A DNA stretch of 64,000 nt. Origin: MED-G116 sp038147495. Its GTDB lineage: Bacteria; Pseudomonadota; Alphaproteobacteria; Puniceispirillales; Puniceispirillaceae. Location: contig JAYQTT010000014.1 of NCBI GenBank assembly GCA_038147495.1, positions 1 to 64,000 on the forward strand. Direction: 5' to 3'. The translations under genes were made by a program, and so were the position numbers. How positions within the stretch are numbered: the first letter of the stretch is position 1; every line of letters starts with the position of its first letter. Below, piece after piece: positions 33,477 to 41,928 of the stretch. The notes beneath the pieces were generated by a model that was given only the letters and a program-made list of their open reading frames with translations, was not told the DNA's origin and searched no databases.

Positions 33477-35399
33477 ATGAGTGACTACAGCCATTTCAGT
33501 TTGACGCGCGATGATGATGATGTCGCATGGCTGAAAATCGATGTTGCGGGCAAATCGGTCAATGTAATGGCCAGTGATGTGATGGTTGAGCTCTCGGCCA
33601 TCACCCGTGAGCTCGCCGAAAACCCCCCATCCGGACTGGTCTTTTATTCGGGAAAGGAAAGGGGGTTTATTTTTGGTGCGGACATCAATGAATTTGCCGA
33701 TTTTCCGGATAGGGCGGCTGTTGAGGCGCATATTTTTGGTGTTTTGGAGAGCTTTCAGAGGATTGAAGATCTCCCCTGCATGACCGTGATCCTCGTTGAT
33801 GGGATTTGTCTTGGTGGCGGCTATGAAATGGCGCTGGCGTTTGATCGAATCATTGGTGTCAATCATCCGTCCTGTCAGGTTGGTTTGCCCGAAATCAATC
33901 TTGGCCTTTTGCCGGGATATGGTGGGTCCGGACGTTCATTTGCCCGCATGGGGCTTGAGGGTGCGCTTAAATTGGTGCTGCATGGCCGCCCCGTTCGGGC
34001 GGCTGATGCTTTGGCAATGGGCGCGATTGACCATGTTGTTGCAAGCAAGGATGACCTGAAAGATGCGGCCAAACGCGCCATTGCCGGTGATATTGATCGC
34101 AAACCACCGCAAATTTGTGACAATCCGGAAGAATTGATTGCCAAGGAACGTGCCGCTATCGCCGCACGAACACGTCCAGAGAACACGCCAGCTCCTTTCG
34201 CGATCCTTGACCATTATTCTCATAAGGATTTGAATAAAAATAATATCATAGAGCGCGAAACAAAACTGTTTTCTGAGCTAATGATGACGCCTGCCTCAGC
34301 TGGTCTACGTCGTGTGTTCCAGCTGAATGACCTTGTCAAAAAAGGGGGGCGCGGTGATCCGGCTGTGTCTCACATTCATGTCATTGGCGCTGGTGTCATG
34401 GGCGGTGATATTGCGGCGGTGGCAGCGATGAGCGGTTTTAAGGTGACGCTTCAGGACATGAATGGCGATGCCATAAACGCAGCTTTGGCGCGTGCGGAAA
34501 CGCTTTATGAGAGACGGTTGAAAAATCCGGACAAGGTGGCATCAACGATGGCCCGCCTGACGGGTGATCCGGATGGCGTGGGTCTGGCTGAGGCCGATTT
34601 GCTGATTGAGGCGGTTGCCGAAGTGCCGGAGGTCAAGAAGGCGGTGTTTGCCGCTGCGGAAAAACAGATGAAACCGTCTGCCATCATGGCGACCAATACG
34701 TCGGCTATTCCTCTCGAAGACATTGCCGCCGCGCTGGATGATCCATCCCGCTTGATTGGGATGCATTTCTTCAATCCTGTTCCGGTGCTACCGCTGGTTG
34801 AGATCATTTACACCAACGCCAGCAATCCGGAATTTGTGGCGCGGGCAATGTATGTTGGCGGGGCGATGAAAAAACAGCCGATCCGGTGTAAATCGTCACC
34901 GGGCTTTTTGGTCAATCGTGCATTGCTCCCCTATGTTTTTAAAGCCATTGACGCGGTGATTGACGGGGCGAATGCCGATTTGCTGGATCAGGCGATGGTG
35001 CGTTTTGGCATGCCGATGGGCCCGATTGAACTCGCCGATCAAGTCGGGCTGGATGTCTGTCACGATGCTGGTGTGGTGCTTGGCATATCTGACACATCCC
35101 GGTCCAAGCTGAAAGCGATGATGGAGGCAGGCACGATTGGCCGCAAATCCGGATCAGGCTTTTATGCATGGGACGACAAGAAAGCCGTCAGGCCGCGGGC
35201 GGATTATGATGGTGCCGAGATGGACAAAATTGCCCATGATTTATTGGCACCCCTGATTGCGGAATGCAGGGCGGCGGTTGAAGAGGGCGTTGTTGATTCG
35301 GCTGATATGGCCGATGCCGCATGCATTTTTGGAATTGGTTTTCCAGCGCATACCGGTGGTCCATTGTTTTGGTATGAGGGTGTCGGCAAAGGTGTTTGA
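33477..35399 (+). CDS. Enoyl-CoA hydratase/3-hydroxyacyl-CoA dehydrogenase fusion (FadJ/FadB-like)
   Basis: 640 residues from the ATG at 33477, which has GGAG seven bases upstream; an in-frame ATG at 33456 is also possible. The N-terminal crotonase domain (to about 200) has FIFGADINEFADF, DGICLGGGYEMALAFDRIIG and GLPEINLGLLPGYGGS. The NAD-binding domain starts at about 305 with HVIGAGVMGGDIAAVAAMSG, followed by SAIMATNTSAIPLEDIAAAL and GMHFFNPVPVLPLVEIIYTN, then SSPGFLVNRALLPYVF. The protein ends just after GFPAHTGGPLFW, roughly 60 residues earlier than typical FadB/FadJ alpha subunits. It is needed for fatty-acid beta-oxidation with the thiolase upstream. Its stop overlaps the next start (TGATG). 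Confidence 0.92.
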   Translation: MSDYSHFSLTRDDDDVAWLKIDVAGKSVNVMASDVMVELSAITRELAENPPSGLVFYSGKERGFIFGADINEFADFPDRAAVEAHIFGVLESFQRIEDLPCMTVILVDGICLGGGYEMALAFDRIIGVNHPSCQVGLPEINLGLLPGYGGSGRSFARMGLEGALKLVLHGRPVRAADALAMGAIDHVVASKDDLKDAAKRAIAGDIDRKPPQICDNPEELIAKERAAIAARTRPENTPAPFAILDHYSHKDLNKNNIIERETKLFSELMMTPASAGLRRVFQLNDLVKKGGRGDPAVSHIHVIGAGVMGGDIAAVAAMSGFKVTLQDMNGDAINAALARAETLYERRLKNPDKVASTMARLTGDPDGVGLAEADLLIEAVAEVPEVKKAVFAAAEKQMKPSAIMATNTSAIPLEDIAAALDDPSRLIGMHFFNPVPVLPLVEIIYTNASNPEFVARAMYVGGAMKKQPIRCKSSPGFLVNRALLPYVFKAIDAVIDGANADLLDQAMVRFGMPMGPIELADQVGLDVCHDAGVVLGISDTSRSKLKAMMEAGTIGRKSGSGFYAWDDKKAVRPRADYDGAEMDKIAHDLLAPLIAECRAAVEEGVVDSADMADAACIFGIGFPAHTGGPLFWYEGVGKGV

Positions 35400-36313
35400 T
35401 GGAAAGTAGTCAAGGCGAGATTTCCGCGCCAAGGGACAGGATCGTCCTTGTTTCAATTTGCTGGATGCTTGTCAGTTGTCTGATGTTTGCCACGGTGATG
35501 GCTGGCATTCGGATGTTTCTTGTTGATCTGCCACCGGAACAAACGGTTTTTTTGCGTTACCTTGTTGGCGCAGGATTGATGTTGCCGCTTGTTGCCTCAC
35601 GTCTTCCGGCACTCGCCAGTACAAAACACAAGGGAAAGCTGGTGTTGCGCTGTTTGCTGCATGGCCTTGGCGTTTACACATGGTTTTATGCGGTACTGAA
35701 AGTGCCGCTTGCTGACGTCAATGCGTTGTTAAATCTTGGACCGATTTATGCGACTCTTGGGGCGGTGATCCTGTTTGGCGAAAAGCTGAAGCTGCGGCGT
35801 ATTCTTGCCATTGTTATCTCATTTGCTGGCGCGCTAATCGTGATCAAGCCCGGATTTTCTGACTTCAATATGGGCACGCTCGCGATATTGATGGCTGCGC
35901 CTTTGTTTGCCTTTTCCGACCTTATAGCCAAGGGGCTAAAGGCCTATCACGATGATCATTTGATCATTTTTTCGCTGTCGATAGGTATTTCGGCACTTCT
36001 GTTGATCCCCGCTCTTTACGCCTGGACGCCGTTGAACGGGTCACAATGGTTTGGCGTGATGGTGATCGCGGTGTGCGCAACAATCGGACATGTAACATTG
36101 ATGAAAGCGTTTCGGGGGCCAATGTGGGCGGCGCAGTCGGGCAAATATATTCAGCTGGTATTCGTAACCAGCTATGGCTTCTTTCTTTTTGCTGAAATAC
36201 CCGCGATTTCAACAATCGCCGGGGCGTTGATTGTGTGTGGAGCGGTGTCATATATCGCATTTCGGGAGAGCCAGCTGCGCACACCAAAGCCGCCTATACA
36301 TCCGGTTGCTTAG
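35399..36313 (+). CDS. EamA/DMT-family transporter
   Basis: 304 residues with about ten hydrophobic segments in two EamA repeats: ICWMLVSCLMFATVMAGIRM, then GLGVYTWFYAVLKVPLADVN, LGPIYATLGAVILFGEKLKL and ILAIVISFAGALIVIKPGF in the first; PLFAFSDLIAKGLKAY, IFSLSIGISALLLIPALYAW and VTSYGFFLFAEIPAISTIAG in the second. The family exports or imports varied small metabolites and the substrate is unknown. The ATG shares two bases with the preceding fadJ-like stop, and a TauE-type gene follows after 12 bases, so the three are probably cotranscribed. Confidence 0.87.
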   Translation: MESSQGEISAPRDRIVLVSICWMLVSCLMFATVMAGIRMFLVDLPPEQTVFLRYLVGAGLMLPLVASRLPALASTKHKGKLVLRCLLHGLGVYTWFYAVLKVPLADVNALLNLGPIYATLGAVILFGEKLKLRRILAIVISFAGALIVIKPGFSDFNMGTLAILMAAPLFAFSDLIAKGLKAYHDDHLIIFSLSIGISALLLIPALYAWTPLNGSQWFGVMVIAVCATIGHVTLMKAFRGPMWAAQSGKYIQLVFVTSYGFFLFAEIPAISTIAGALIVCGAVSYIAFRESQLRTPKPPIHPVA

Positions 36314-36325
36314 CGAGGCAGGGAC

Positions 36326-37123
36326 ATGGATTTTGGAAGTTTTGACATCATTACGACAACGCCAGTCTATTTCTGGAGCGTTGCGGTCATGGCCGTTCTG
36401 GCCGTGGCAATTTCGAAATCCGGATTTGGCGGTGCGCTAGGATCGCTCAGCGTGCCTGTACTGTTGTTTGTGTTGCCCCCAAAGGCGACGCTCGGTGTTT
36501 TGCTACCTCTGTTTTTGGTGATTGATGTATGGGTTGTGCATACATGGCGGCGCATGCTTGATCGCCGCATACTCCTTTTCATGTGCGTTTTCGGGGTTTT
36601 AGGTCAATTGGTGGGGTGGGTGCTTTTCGATTATCTCAGTGATCGGGTGCTGACATTCCTGATTGGAACAATTGCCATTATTACCGCGGCAAATTATGCG
36701 CGGCGCAGAGTATGGCCCGCCGCACAATCGCATGCCGAGATCGCCGCAGCAGTCTCCAGACGTATATGGCAACGCTCGGCGCTTTGGTGCGGGCTGTCCG
36801 GCGTGTCCAGTTTTGTCTCGCTTGCTGGAGGCATACCGGCACAGGTGTTTCTCCTGCCGCACGGTTTGGCGCGACAAGCCTTTGTTGGTACGATGTGTGT
36901 TTATTTTCTAACGATTAATCTTGCGAAAATTCCATTCTATTTTGATGTCGGAATCTTTACCGCAGAGACATTCAAGGTGGCGGTGTTTCTGTTGCCGGTT
37001 ATCCCTTTGGGAGTGATGATTGGTCGTTGGCTGAACAGCAATATGAGTGACCGCATCTTTTACGACATCAGCCATTTCATCCTGCTTTGCATGGGCGCGC
37101 GCTTGATACATGTCTCCGTCTAG
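36326..37123 (+). CDS. TauE/SafE-family anion exporter
   Basis: 265 residues with about eight hydrophobic segments. Family landmarks are the N-terminal AISKSGFGGALGSLSVPVLL, LPPKATLGVLLPLFLVIDVW, the internal repeat GLSGVSSFVSLAGGIPAQVF, and LVGTMCVYFLTINLAKIPFY-like text in the second half. Members export sulfite, sulfoacetate or related anions; specificity cannot be read here. AGGCAGGGAC lies just before the ATG, which follows the EamA gene by 12 bases. Confidence 0.85.
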   Translation: MDFGSFDIITTTPVYFWSVAVMAVLAVAISKSGFGGALGSLSVPVLLFVLPPKATLGVLLPLFLVIDVWVVHTWRRMLDRRILLFMCVFGVLGQLVGWVLFDYLSDRVLTFLIGTIAIITAANYARRRVWPAAQSHAEIAAAVSRRIWQRSALWCGLSGVSSFVSLAGGIPAQVFLLPHGLARQAFVGTMCVYFLTINLAKIPFYFDVGIFTAETFKVAVFLLPVIPLGVMIGRWLNSNMSDRIFYDISHFILLCMGARLIHVSV

Positions 37124-37227
37124 CAGTTTTGCCGGATGGCGGCATGCCAGTGATTGAATGCGGCGTGGTGATACGCCATATTGGGTCAGGGTTCGGGAGT
37201 TTTACCGGGCGAGGTTAGGAGTTTGAC

Positions 37228-37431
37228 ATGACAAGATGGCGGCATTTGGCAGTGGCTATCGGCGTTGTGCCGGCATTGATTATTTATGTTGGTATCGTGC
37301 TTTGGCTATCAAGCTTTGTGACCGAAATTCATGGTTTGATTGATTTCCTGTTCTTTGTGGTTGCTGGTCTGGCCTGGATACCGGCGGCAAGTCTAGTGGT
37401 CAAATGGCTGGCAAAACATGAAGCCAGATGA
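37228..37431 (+). CDS. DUF2842 small membrane protein
   Basis: 67 residues with two transmembrane segments, ALIIYVGIVLWLSSFVTE and LIDFLFFVVAGLAWIPAASL, and a basic C-terminus. Size, topology and the FFVVAGLAWIPA stretch fit the DUF2842 family of alphaproteobacteria, whose function is unknown. TTAGGAGTTTGAC before the ATG is a good ribosome binding site. Its 3' end overlaps the SprT-like gene by 14 bases. Confidence 0.75.
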   Translation: MTRWRHLAVAIGVVPALIIYVGIVLWLSSFVTEIHGLIDFLFFVVAGLAWIPAASLVVKWLAKHEAR

Positions 37432-37933
37432 CACGTCAAAAGCATCGCAGACGTCTGAAAAGGCGGGTAACGAAGACACCTTAGCCAGCACAACAGATCG
37501 AGCCAGACCACATGCGGCAGCGTTGGAGTTGGCGTCAGAATTAATGGCGGAACATGGGCTGTCGGGCTGGCGGATAAGGCTTGATCATGCGCGCCGCCGT
37601 GCCGGTTTGTGCGACTTTTCGGCCAAAGTCATCTCCTTGTCTCGGCACTATGTAAGGCATGCAGAACCGGATCACATTCGCGATACAATTCTGCATGAAA
37701 TTGCGCATGCGTTGGTTGGACCTCGTCATGGTCACGATGCTGTATGGCGGCGAAAGGCAAGAGAAATCGGGTGCACCGCGACACGATGCCATAATTTGTC
37801 CTTTTCTGAGGCAAGATGGGTCATGCGATGTCCAAATGGGTGTTTCTCGGTAGAACGGCATCGCCGCAAATCTGGCCTTGTGTGCGCAAAATGCAGGACA
37901 AGTGTCGAGTTTGTTGGGGCAGAGGATGTTTGA
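37418..37933 (+). CDS. SprT-like zinc metalloprotease domain protein
   Basis: 171 residues. The zinc-protease motif HEIAHALVGPRHGHD (HExxH plus a third histidine) is at about 91-105, and C-terminal cysteines in MRCPNGC and LVCAKCRTS form a probable zinc ribbon, as in SprT-family proteins. The first 45 residues are polar and probably disordered. SprT-like domains relate to Spartan proteases that cut DNA-protein crosslinks, but the bacterial role is not settled. It overlaps the DUF2842 gene upstream and the oxygenase gene downstream (8 bases), so it is part of an operon. Confidence 0.85.
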   Translation: MKPDDTSKASQTSEKAGNEDTLASTTDRARPHAAALELASELMAEHGLSGWRIRLDHARRRAGLCDFSAKVISLSRHYVRHAEPDHIRDTILHEIAHALVGPRHGHDAVWRRKAREIGCTATRCHNLSFSEARWVMRCPNGCFSVERHRRKSGLVCAKCRTSVEFVGAEDV

Positions 37934-38567
37934 GCTGACCGCCGAGCGGCTTGGTCGCATTCGCCGCGCACTTGCAAGGTTGCAAGCACCGCAAACCCGG
38001 CTTGTCAGCTTTGATTTTTTTTCGGATGCAGAAATCGATGCTTTGCGTGCTGAAGCTCTGGCTCAGGATTTTCGCAAGGCACAGGCTGAAATCAATCACC
38101 GGGGCCGTGCTGTCTTTCAGGATTTTGACGTGTGTTTTCCAGCACCGCGTGTTGGAAGCCTTGACGCCGTTGCCACGCAATTGGAAACAGGGCTCTACAC
38201 CGCGTCTCAATCCTTGTCACGGCCAGTTTTTGCTGCGCCCTTTGAACTTGCTGATTTTGCCATACAACATTATCCGCGAGGGGCACGTGGCATCGGCATT
38301 CATCGGGATGGGCTTCGCTATCGGCATATTGTGGTGATCATCACCTTGGCGGGAGTGTCGCGTTTGTTTGCCTGCGATGACCGACAGGGACGAAACAAAC
38401 GACGGATCGATGACCGGCCAGGCCGAGTCGTGTTGCTGTCAGCCGCGGGGTTTGACGGACGCGAGGGCGAGGATGCGCGGCCCTTGCATGGTGTTGATCT
38501 GGTTGAAGACGGGCGCTTGTCACTCGGGTTTCGGGCGGCACCAGAAGCCCCGCAAGCCACCCAATAG
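37926..38567 (+). CDS. 2-oxoglutarate/Fe(II)-dependent oxygenase-like protein
   Basis: 213 residues. The C-terminal half shows the double-stranded beta-helix pattern: IQHYPRGARGIGIHRDGLRY gives the HxD iron ligands (His and Asp in IHRDG), and PLHGVD after GRVVLLSAAGFDGRE supplies a candidate distal histidine, with the RLSLGFR arginine as the oxoglutarate binder. AlkB-type or other 2OG oxygenases are possible; overall similarity to AlkB is weak. The ATG overlaps the SprT-like stop, and that pairing with a probable crosslink protease makes a nucleic-acid-repair or modification role possible (inference). Confidence 0.6.
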   Translation: MFELTAERLGRIRRALARLQAPQTRLVSFDFFSDAEIDALRAEALAQDFRKAQAEINHRGRAVFQDFDVCFPAPRVGSLDAVATQLETGLYTASQSLSRPVFAAPFELADFAIQHYPRGARGIGIHRDGLRYRHIVVIITLAGVSRLFACDDRQGRNKRRIDDRPGRVVLLSAAGFDGREGEDARPLHGVDLVEDGRLSLGFRAAPEAPQATQ

Positions 38568-38692
38568 GCTTGTTCCAATGTGAAGAATGACCTGATGCGC
38601 GCGCCGCCACATAAAAAAGCTGTCAGCCGATAGCCGTTTTGCACGATTTTTCTTGCGCAAACTTCTTGTCATTGGCACGGTTAAATTCTGGA

Positions 38693-38742
38693 GCGCCCAT
38701 CTGCTCCCTTCATACAACTGATGTATTTTAAAGGATGGGCGC
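38693..38742 (+). promoter_or_regulatory. Nine-base inverted repeat in the hpf upstream region
   Basis: GCGCCCATC (38693-38701) and GATGGGCGC (38734-38742) are exact complements 32 bases apart, in the 245-base gap between the oxygenase gene and hpf. It could be a weak terminator of the upstream operon or an operator for hpf. There is no T-run. Confidence 0.3.
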
Positions 38743-38812
38743 ATTGAGTGCGCGTTCCAGCGGGGGACCGTTTGTGCATTTCGCACTCTAACCTTTGCAA
38801 GGGAGTCACATC

Positions 38813-39430
38813 ATGCAAATCAGTGTTTCAGGCAAGAATATGGACATGGGGATGGCATTTCAGGAACATGCCCAAACATCTCTTGATGCTGTCGTGGGAA
38901 AATATTTCCAGAATGCGGTCAGTGGCCATGTAACACTGGAAAAAGCGGAATCCGGGTTCACTGTAAAAACACGCGTGGCTTTATCCCGCAGGATAGAGCT
39001 TGAAGCAACTGGCAGAGCGGTTGACGCTCATGCGGCGCTTGATGCGGCCATTGAGCATGCGGAAAAACGACTTCGCAGGCACAAGCGCAGATTGAAAAAC
39101 CATCGGGGCACCGTCACGTCTGGAGAGGAAGATGATGTGATGTCAGCGCCGATGACTGTCTATGCATCGGCTGAAGACATTGTTGCCGCAGATGATTTTG
39201 ATGAGGACTCAGATCAGGAACTCCATACAGGCTTGCCTGTAGTTGCCGATCTTTCCTATGACATCGAGGTGCTGACGGTTGAGCAAGCCGTTATGCGAAT
39301 CGAGCTTGGTGGCGACAATATGCTGATGTTCCGCAACGCCAGTCATTTTGGGCTTAATGTGGTGCATCGCCGTGAAGATGGTACGATCGGATGGATTGAC
39401 CCAAGAGGCACACGCCGTCTGAGTTCTTGA
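38813..39430 (+). CDS. hpf: Ribosome hibernation promoting factor, long form
   Basis: 205 residues from the ATG at 38813, seven bases after AAGGGAG. The N-terminal RaiA/HPF domain (about 1-105) has MQISVSGKNMDMGMAFQEHA, a basic helix EKRLRRHKRRLKNH and an acidic linker. The C-terminal dimerisation domain (about 145-205) has LTVEQAVMRIELGGDNMLMF, FRNASHFGLNVVHRREDGTI and GWIDPRG. Long HPF dimerises 70S ribosomes into inactive 100S particles in stationary phase. In many proteobacteria it follows rpoN; here it does not. Confidence 0.93.
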   Translation: MQISVSGKNMDMGMAFQEHAQTSLDAVVGKYFQNAVSGHVTLEKAESGFTVKTRVALSRRIELEATGRAVDAHAALDAAIEHAEKRLRRHKRRLKNHRGTVTSGEEDDVMSAPMTVYASAEDIVAADDFDEDSDQELHTGLPVVADLSYDIEVLTVEQAVMRIELGGDNMLMFRNASHFGLNVVHRREDGTIGWIDPRGTRRLSS

Positions 39431-40066
39431 TTAACGCCTGCTTTCAGGTCGCGATAGGCTGACAAATTGCCAGGGGCCACCCGCGTCTGTGGCGCGGGAT
39501 GGTTCCATTAATCTTGCACGCAGAATGGCAAGGTTTGGAACGTCTAATCCCAGACCGGTAACCAAATCGAGGCCGAGCATATGGCACATGGCCGCGCGCA
39601 TCACACCTGCATGGGTGACAATAATTTGCGGGCGGCGAGCAGGCAGGCGTTCCTGACGCCGCATCCATTTTGAAATGCGATCATGCAGGCTGACAAAATT
39701 CTCTCCGCCCGGCGGCGTGGTTTCCGGCATGATGAAAGACCAATTATGGCGCGGGGTGGCAGGAATTTGTGGCCATACATCGGCAATTGGTTGGCCATGC
39801 CATGCGCCAAAGCTCATCTCGGCGAGATCATTGTCAATCACCATTCTTGTAGACGCATGCTCAGGCGTCAGAAGGGCGGCGGTTTGCCGGGCACGCTGCA
39901 ACGGTGATAAATGCCAGTCCGCATCATCCGGCAATTGAACCGATATCGACCCGATATCATGATCATGTTCTGTGATCGGGGCATCAAGATCGGGAAGGTG
40001 ACCATCTTTCTTGATCGCCGGTGCATGGCGCAAAAAATAGAATTCGGTAAGGTCTGGATGAGACAT
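39431..40066 (-). CDS. cobC: Histidine phosphatase, probable alpha-ribazole phosphatase
   Basis: 211 residues. The phosphoglycerate-mutase-like site is FYFLRHAPAIKKDG (RHx motif) at residues 8-21, with SPLQRARQTAALL, EMSFGAWHGQ and IIVTHAGVMRAAMCHMLG completing the catalytic pocket. CobC-type members remove phosphate from alpha-ribazole-5'-phosphate or adenosylcobalamin-5'-phosphate. The stop codon and the hpf stop lie back to back, and its start overlaps the cobS stop, which supports the cobalamin role. Other histidine phosphatases share these motifs. Confidence 0.85.
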   Translation of the reverse strand: MSHPDLTEFYFLRHAPAIKKDGHLPDLDAPITEHDHDIGSISVQLPDDADWHLSPLQRARQTAALLTPEHASTRMVIDNDLAEMSFGAWHGQPIADVWPQIPATPRHNWSFIMPETTPPGGENFVSLHDRISKWMRRQERLPARRPQIIVTHAGVMRAAMCHMLGLDLVTGLGLDVPNLAILRARLMEPSRATDAGGPWQFVSLSRPESRR

Positions 40067-40872
40067 CAGACGGCGCTCAATGCCAATATACTACCGGTCA
40101 GGATGGCAATTTCCGATAACAGGATCGTGCCGCCCATAACATCCCCGTTAAGGCCGCCAATCTGGCGAACTGCAAGCTTGCCGAGCCACAATGACATGGC
40201 TGTTGCAACCAAAAGACAGAGGATTACTCCCTGAGAGGGCAGGACCATCATCATTGGCACAACCCAAAGTGCCAGGCCGAGGATTCCGCGGGTGGTGTCT
40301 GGTCTACCGGTCACTTGCGCAAGTTTGGCAAATGTGCTGATCGGGTACAGGCGTAACAGCGCGATTACCTGAAAGCGACCACCTGCACCCATCATCGCCG
40401 TGACCAAGACTAACTGCCAAGCGTCAGCGACATCGATGAGTGCCACCAGCAATCCAACCCGGGCAATGATTGCAAGGCAAAGGCCGGTGACGGCATAGGT
40501 GCCGATGTGGCTGTCATGCATGATTTTGGCTTTGCTGGCCGGGTCCTTGCCACCGCCAAAGCCATCGAGCATATCGCCAAAGCCGTCCTCATGCATGGCG
40601 CCGGTCAAGAGAACCATCGTGGCCACCGCCAATGACGCGGCAAGAACGGGCGGGAACGTCAATGCTGTGGTAATCGCCAAAGCGATGCCGCCTAGACCGC
40701 CGATAACCAAACCAACAAGTGGAAAGGCCCATTGAGCGGCAACAAAATCCGGGGCTTCGTCATCCCTGAACCGATACCAAAAAACGGGAATGCGGGTCAG
40801 CAAAAGAAAAGCGGCAGCGCTGTCCGCAAAGACAGCGCGCAAGCCGCTGGATCTGGAGGGGTGCGGCGCCAT
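40066..40872 (-). CDS. cobS: Adenosylcobinamide-GDP ribazoletransferase
   Basis: 268 residues, a polytopic membrane enzyme that joins adenosylcobinamide-GDP to alpha-ribazole (CobS, CobV in Pseudomonas terms). Conserved text is FLLLTRIPVF near the start, then AQWAFPLVGLVIGGLGGIAL, the metal-binding HEDGFGDMLDGFGGGKDPAS and KIMHDSHIGTYAVTGLCLAI. Its start overlaps the cobT stop by one base and its stop overlaps cobC, which fits a tight nucleotide-loop operon. It is not the AAA+ CobS subunit of the aerobic chelatase. Confidence 0.95.
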   Translation of the reverse strand: MAPHPSRSSGLRAVFADSAAAFLLLTRIPVFWYRFRDDEAPDFVAAQWAFPLVGLVIGGLGGIALAITTALTFPPVLAASLAVATMVLLTGAMHEDGFGDMLDGFGGGKDPASKAKIMHDSHIGTYAVTGLCLAIIARVGLLVALIDVADAWQLVLVTAMMGAGGRFQVIALLRLYPISTFAKLAQVTGRPDTTRGILGLALWVVPMMMVLPSQGVILCLLVATAMSLWLGKLAVRQIGGLNGDVMGGTILLSEIAILTGSILALSAV

Positions 40873-41888
40873 CAGGCTGTGCTGACGCCAGCTTCGGCAA
40901 AGGTGGCCATGCCATTGTGCGTTGCGATAGCCGCACGAACCAACAGCGTTGCTGTCGCCGCACCGCTACCCTCGCCAAGCCGCATACCAAGATCAACGAC
41001 CGGTTGTTTGCGTAGCGCAACTGCAAGCCGCAGATGACCCGGTTCGGCAGACATGTGAGATATTTCGCAATGATCAAGAACATCCAGCTTGTCACCAGCT
41101 GTCAGCGCGGCAGCGGCGGCCGAGCTGATAAACCCGTCCAGCATCACAGGGATAGAGCGCATCCGCGCCGCGAGGACCGCGCCGGCAATTGCTGCCAATT
41201 CACGTCCGCCACAAGCGGCAAGCAGTGACACCGGATCAGAGTTTTTTGTCCCATGCAGGGCAAAAATCTGGTCAACAATCTTGGCTTTGTGCGCGACACC
41301 ATCATCATCAAGTCCTGTGCCCGGGCCAACCCATCGTCCGGCATCACCGCCAAAACGCGCCATTGAAAGCGCGGCTGCTGTGGTTGTGTTGCCAATGCCC
41401 ATTTCGCCCACGACAAGATAATCACAGCTGTCATCAAGCGCGTCTGCACCAACATTCATTGCCGCCAGAACTTCGTCTTCATCCATCGCTGTTGTTTGCG
41501 ACATGTCTCTTGTTGGTTTGTCCAGATCGAGAGCTTTTACCGTCAATCTCAGCCCAGCCTCCCGGCATAATTGGTTGATGGCTGCCCCACCGGCTTCGAA
41601 GTTCAACACCATCTGGTGGGTTACTTCGGCAGGGAACGGACTTATGCCTTGTGCCACGACACCATGATTGCCGGCAAAGACGAGACATTGGCCATTACTG
41701 ATTTGAGGCCTTGCTGTGCCCTGCCAACCAGCGAGCCAGACAGCGAGGTCTTCCAGCTTGCCAAGCGATCCCGGAGGCTTTGTCAATTGTGCCTGACGAT
41801 CACGGGCCTCGGCCTTGTGCTTTGTAGATGAAATTGGAAGATTATTCGTAATTTCAATGATATGTTCGGCAGATTGAAAAAATGACAT
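40872..41888 (-). CDS. cobT: Nicotinate-nucleotide--dimethylbenzimidazole phosphoribosyltransferase
   Basis: 338 residues. It makes alpha-ribazole-5'-phosphate from 5,6-dimethylbenzimidazole and nicotinate mononucleotide (CobT; CobU in Pseudomonas terms). Landmarks are QLTKPPGSLGKLEDLAVWLA, VFAGNHGVVAQGISPFPAEV followed by THQMVLNFEAGGAAINQL, YLVVGEMGIGNTTTAAALSM and GRWVGPGTGLDDDGVAHKA, then MLDGFISSAAAAAL. The catalytic glutamate is expected in the C-terminal GEGSGAATATLLVRAA segment. It is not the chelatase subunit of the same name. Confidence 0.96.
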   Translation of the reverse strand: MSFFQSAEHIIEITNNLPISSTKHKAEARDRQAQLTKPPGSLGKLEDLAVWLAGWQGTARPQISNGQCLVFAGNHGVVAQGISPFPAEVTHQMVLNFEAGGAAINQLCREAGLRLTVKALDLDKPTRDMSQTTAMDEDEVLAAMNVGADALDDSCDYLVVGEMGIGNTTTAAALSMARFGGDAGRWVGPGTGLDDDGVAHKAKIVDQIFALHGTKNSDPVSLLAACGGRELAAIAGAVLAARMRSIPVMLDGFISSAAAAALTAGDKLDVLDHCEISHMSAEPGHLRLAVALRKQPVVDLGMRLGEGSGAATATLLVRAAIATHNGMATFAEAGVSTA

Positions 41889-41928
41889 TAGGCACCCGTC
41901 ATCGTTAAATTTTTGAAATGCAGACGCA

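Noticed and set aside
40066..41888. cobS and cobT read as the missing CobST partners of CobN
   Set aside because: The proteins are the ribazoletransferase and the dimethylbenzimidazole phosphoribosyltransferase; no AAA+ or VWA domain is present.
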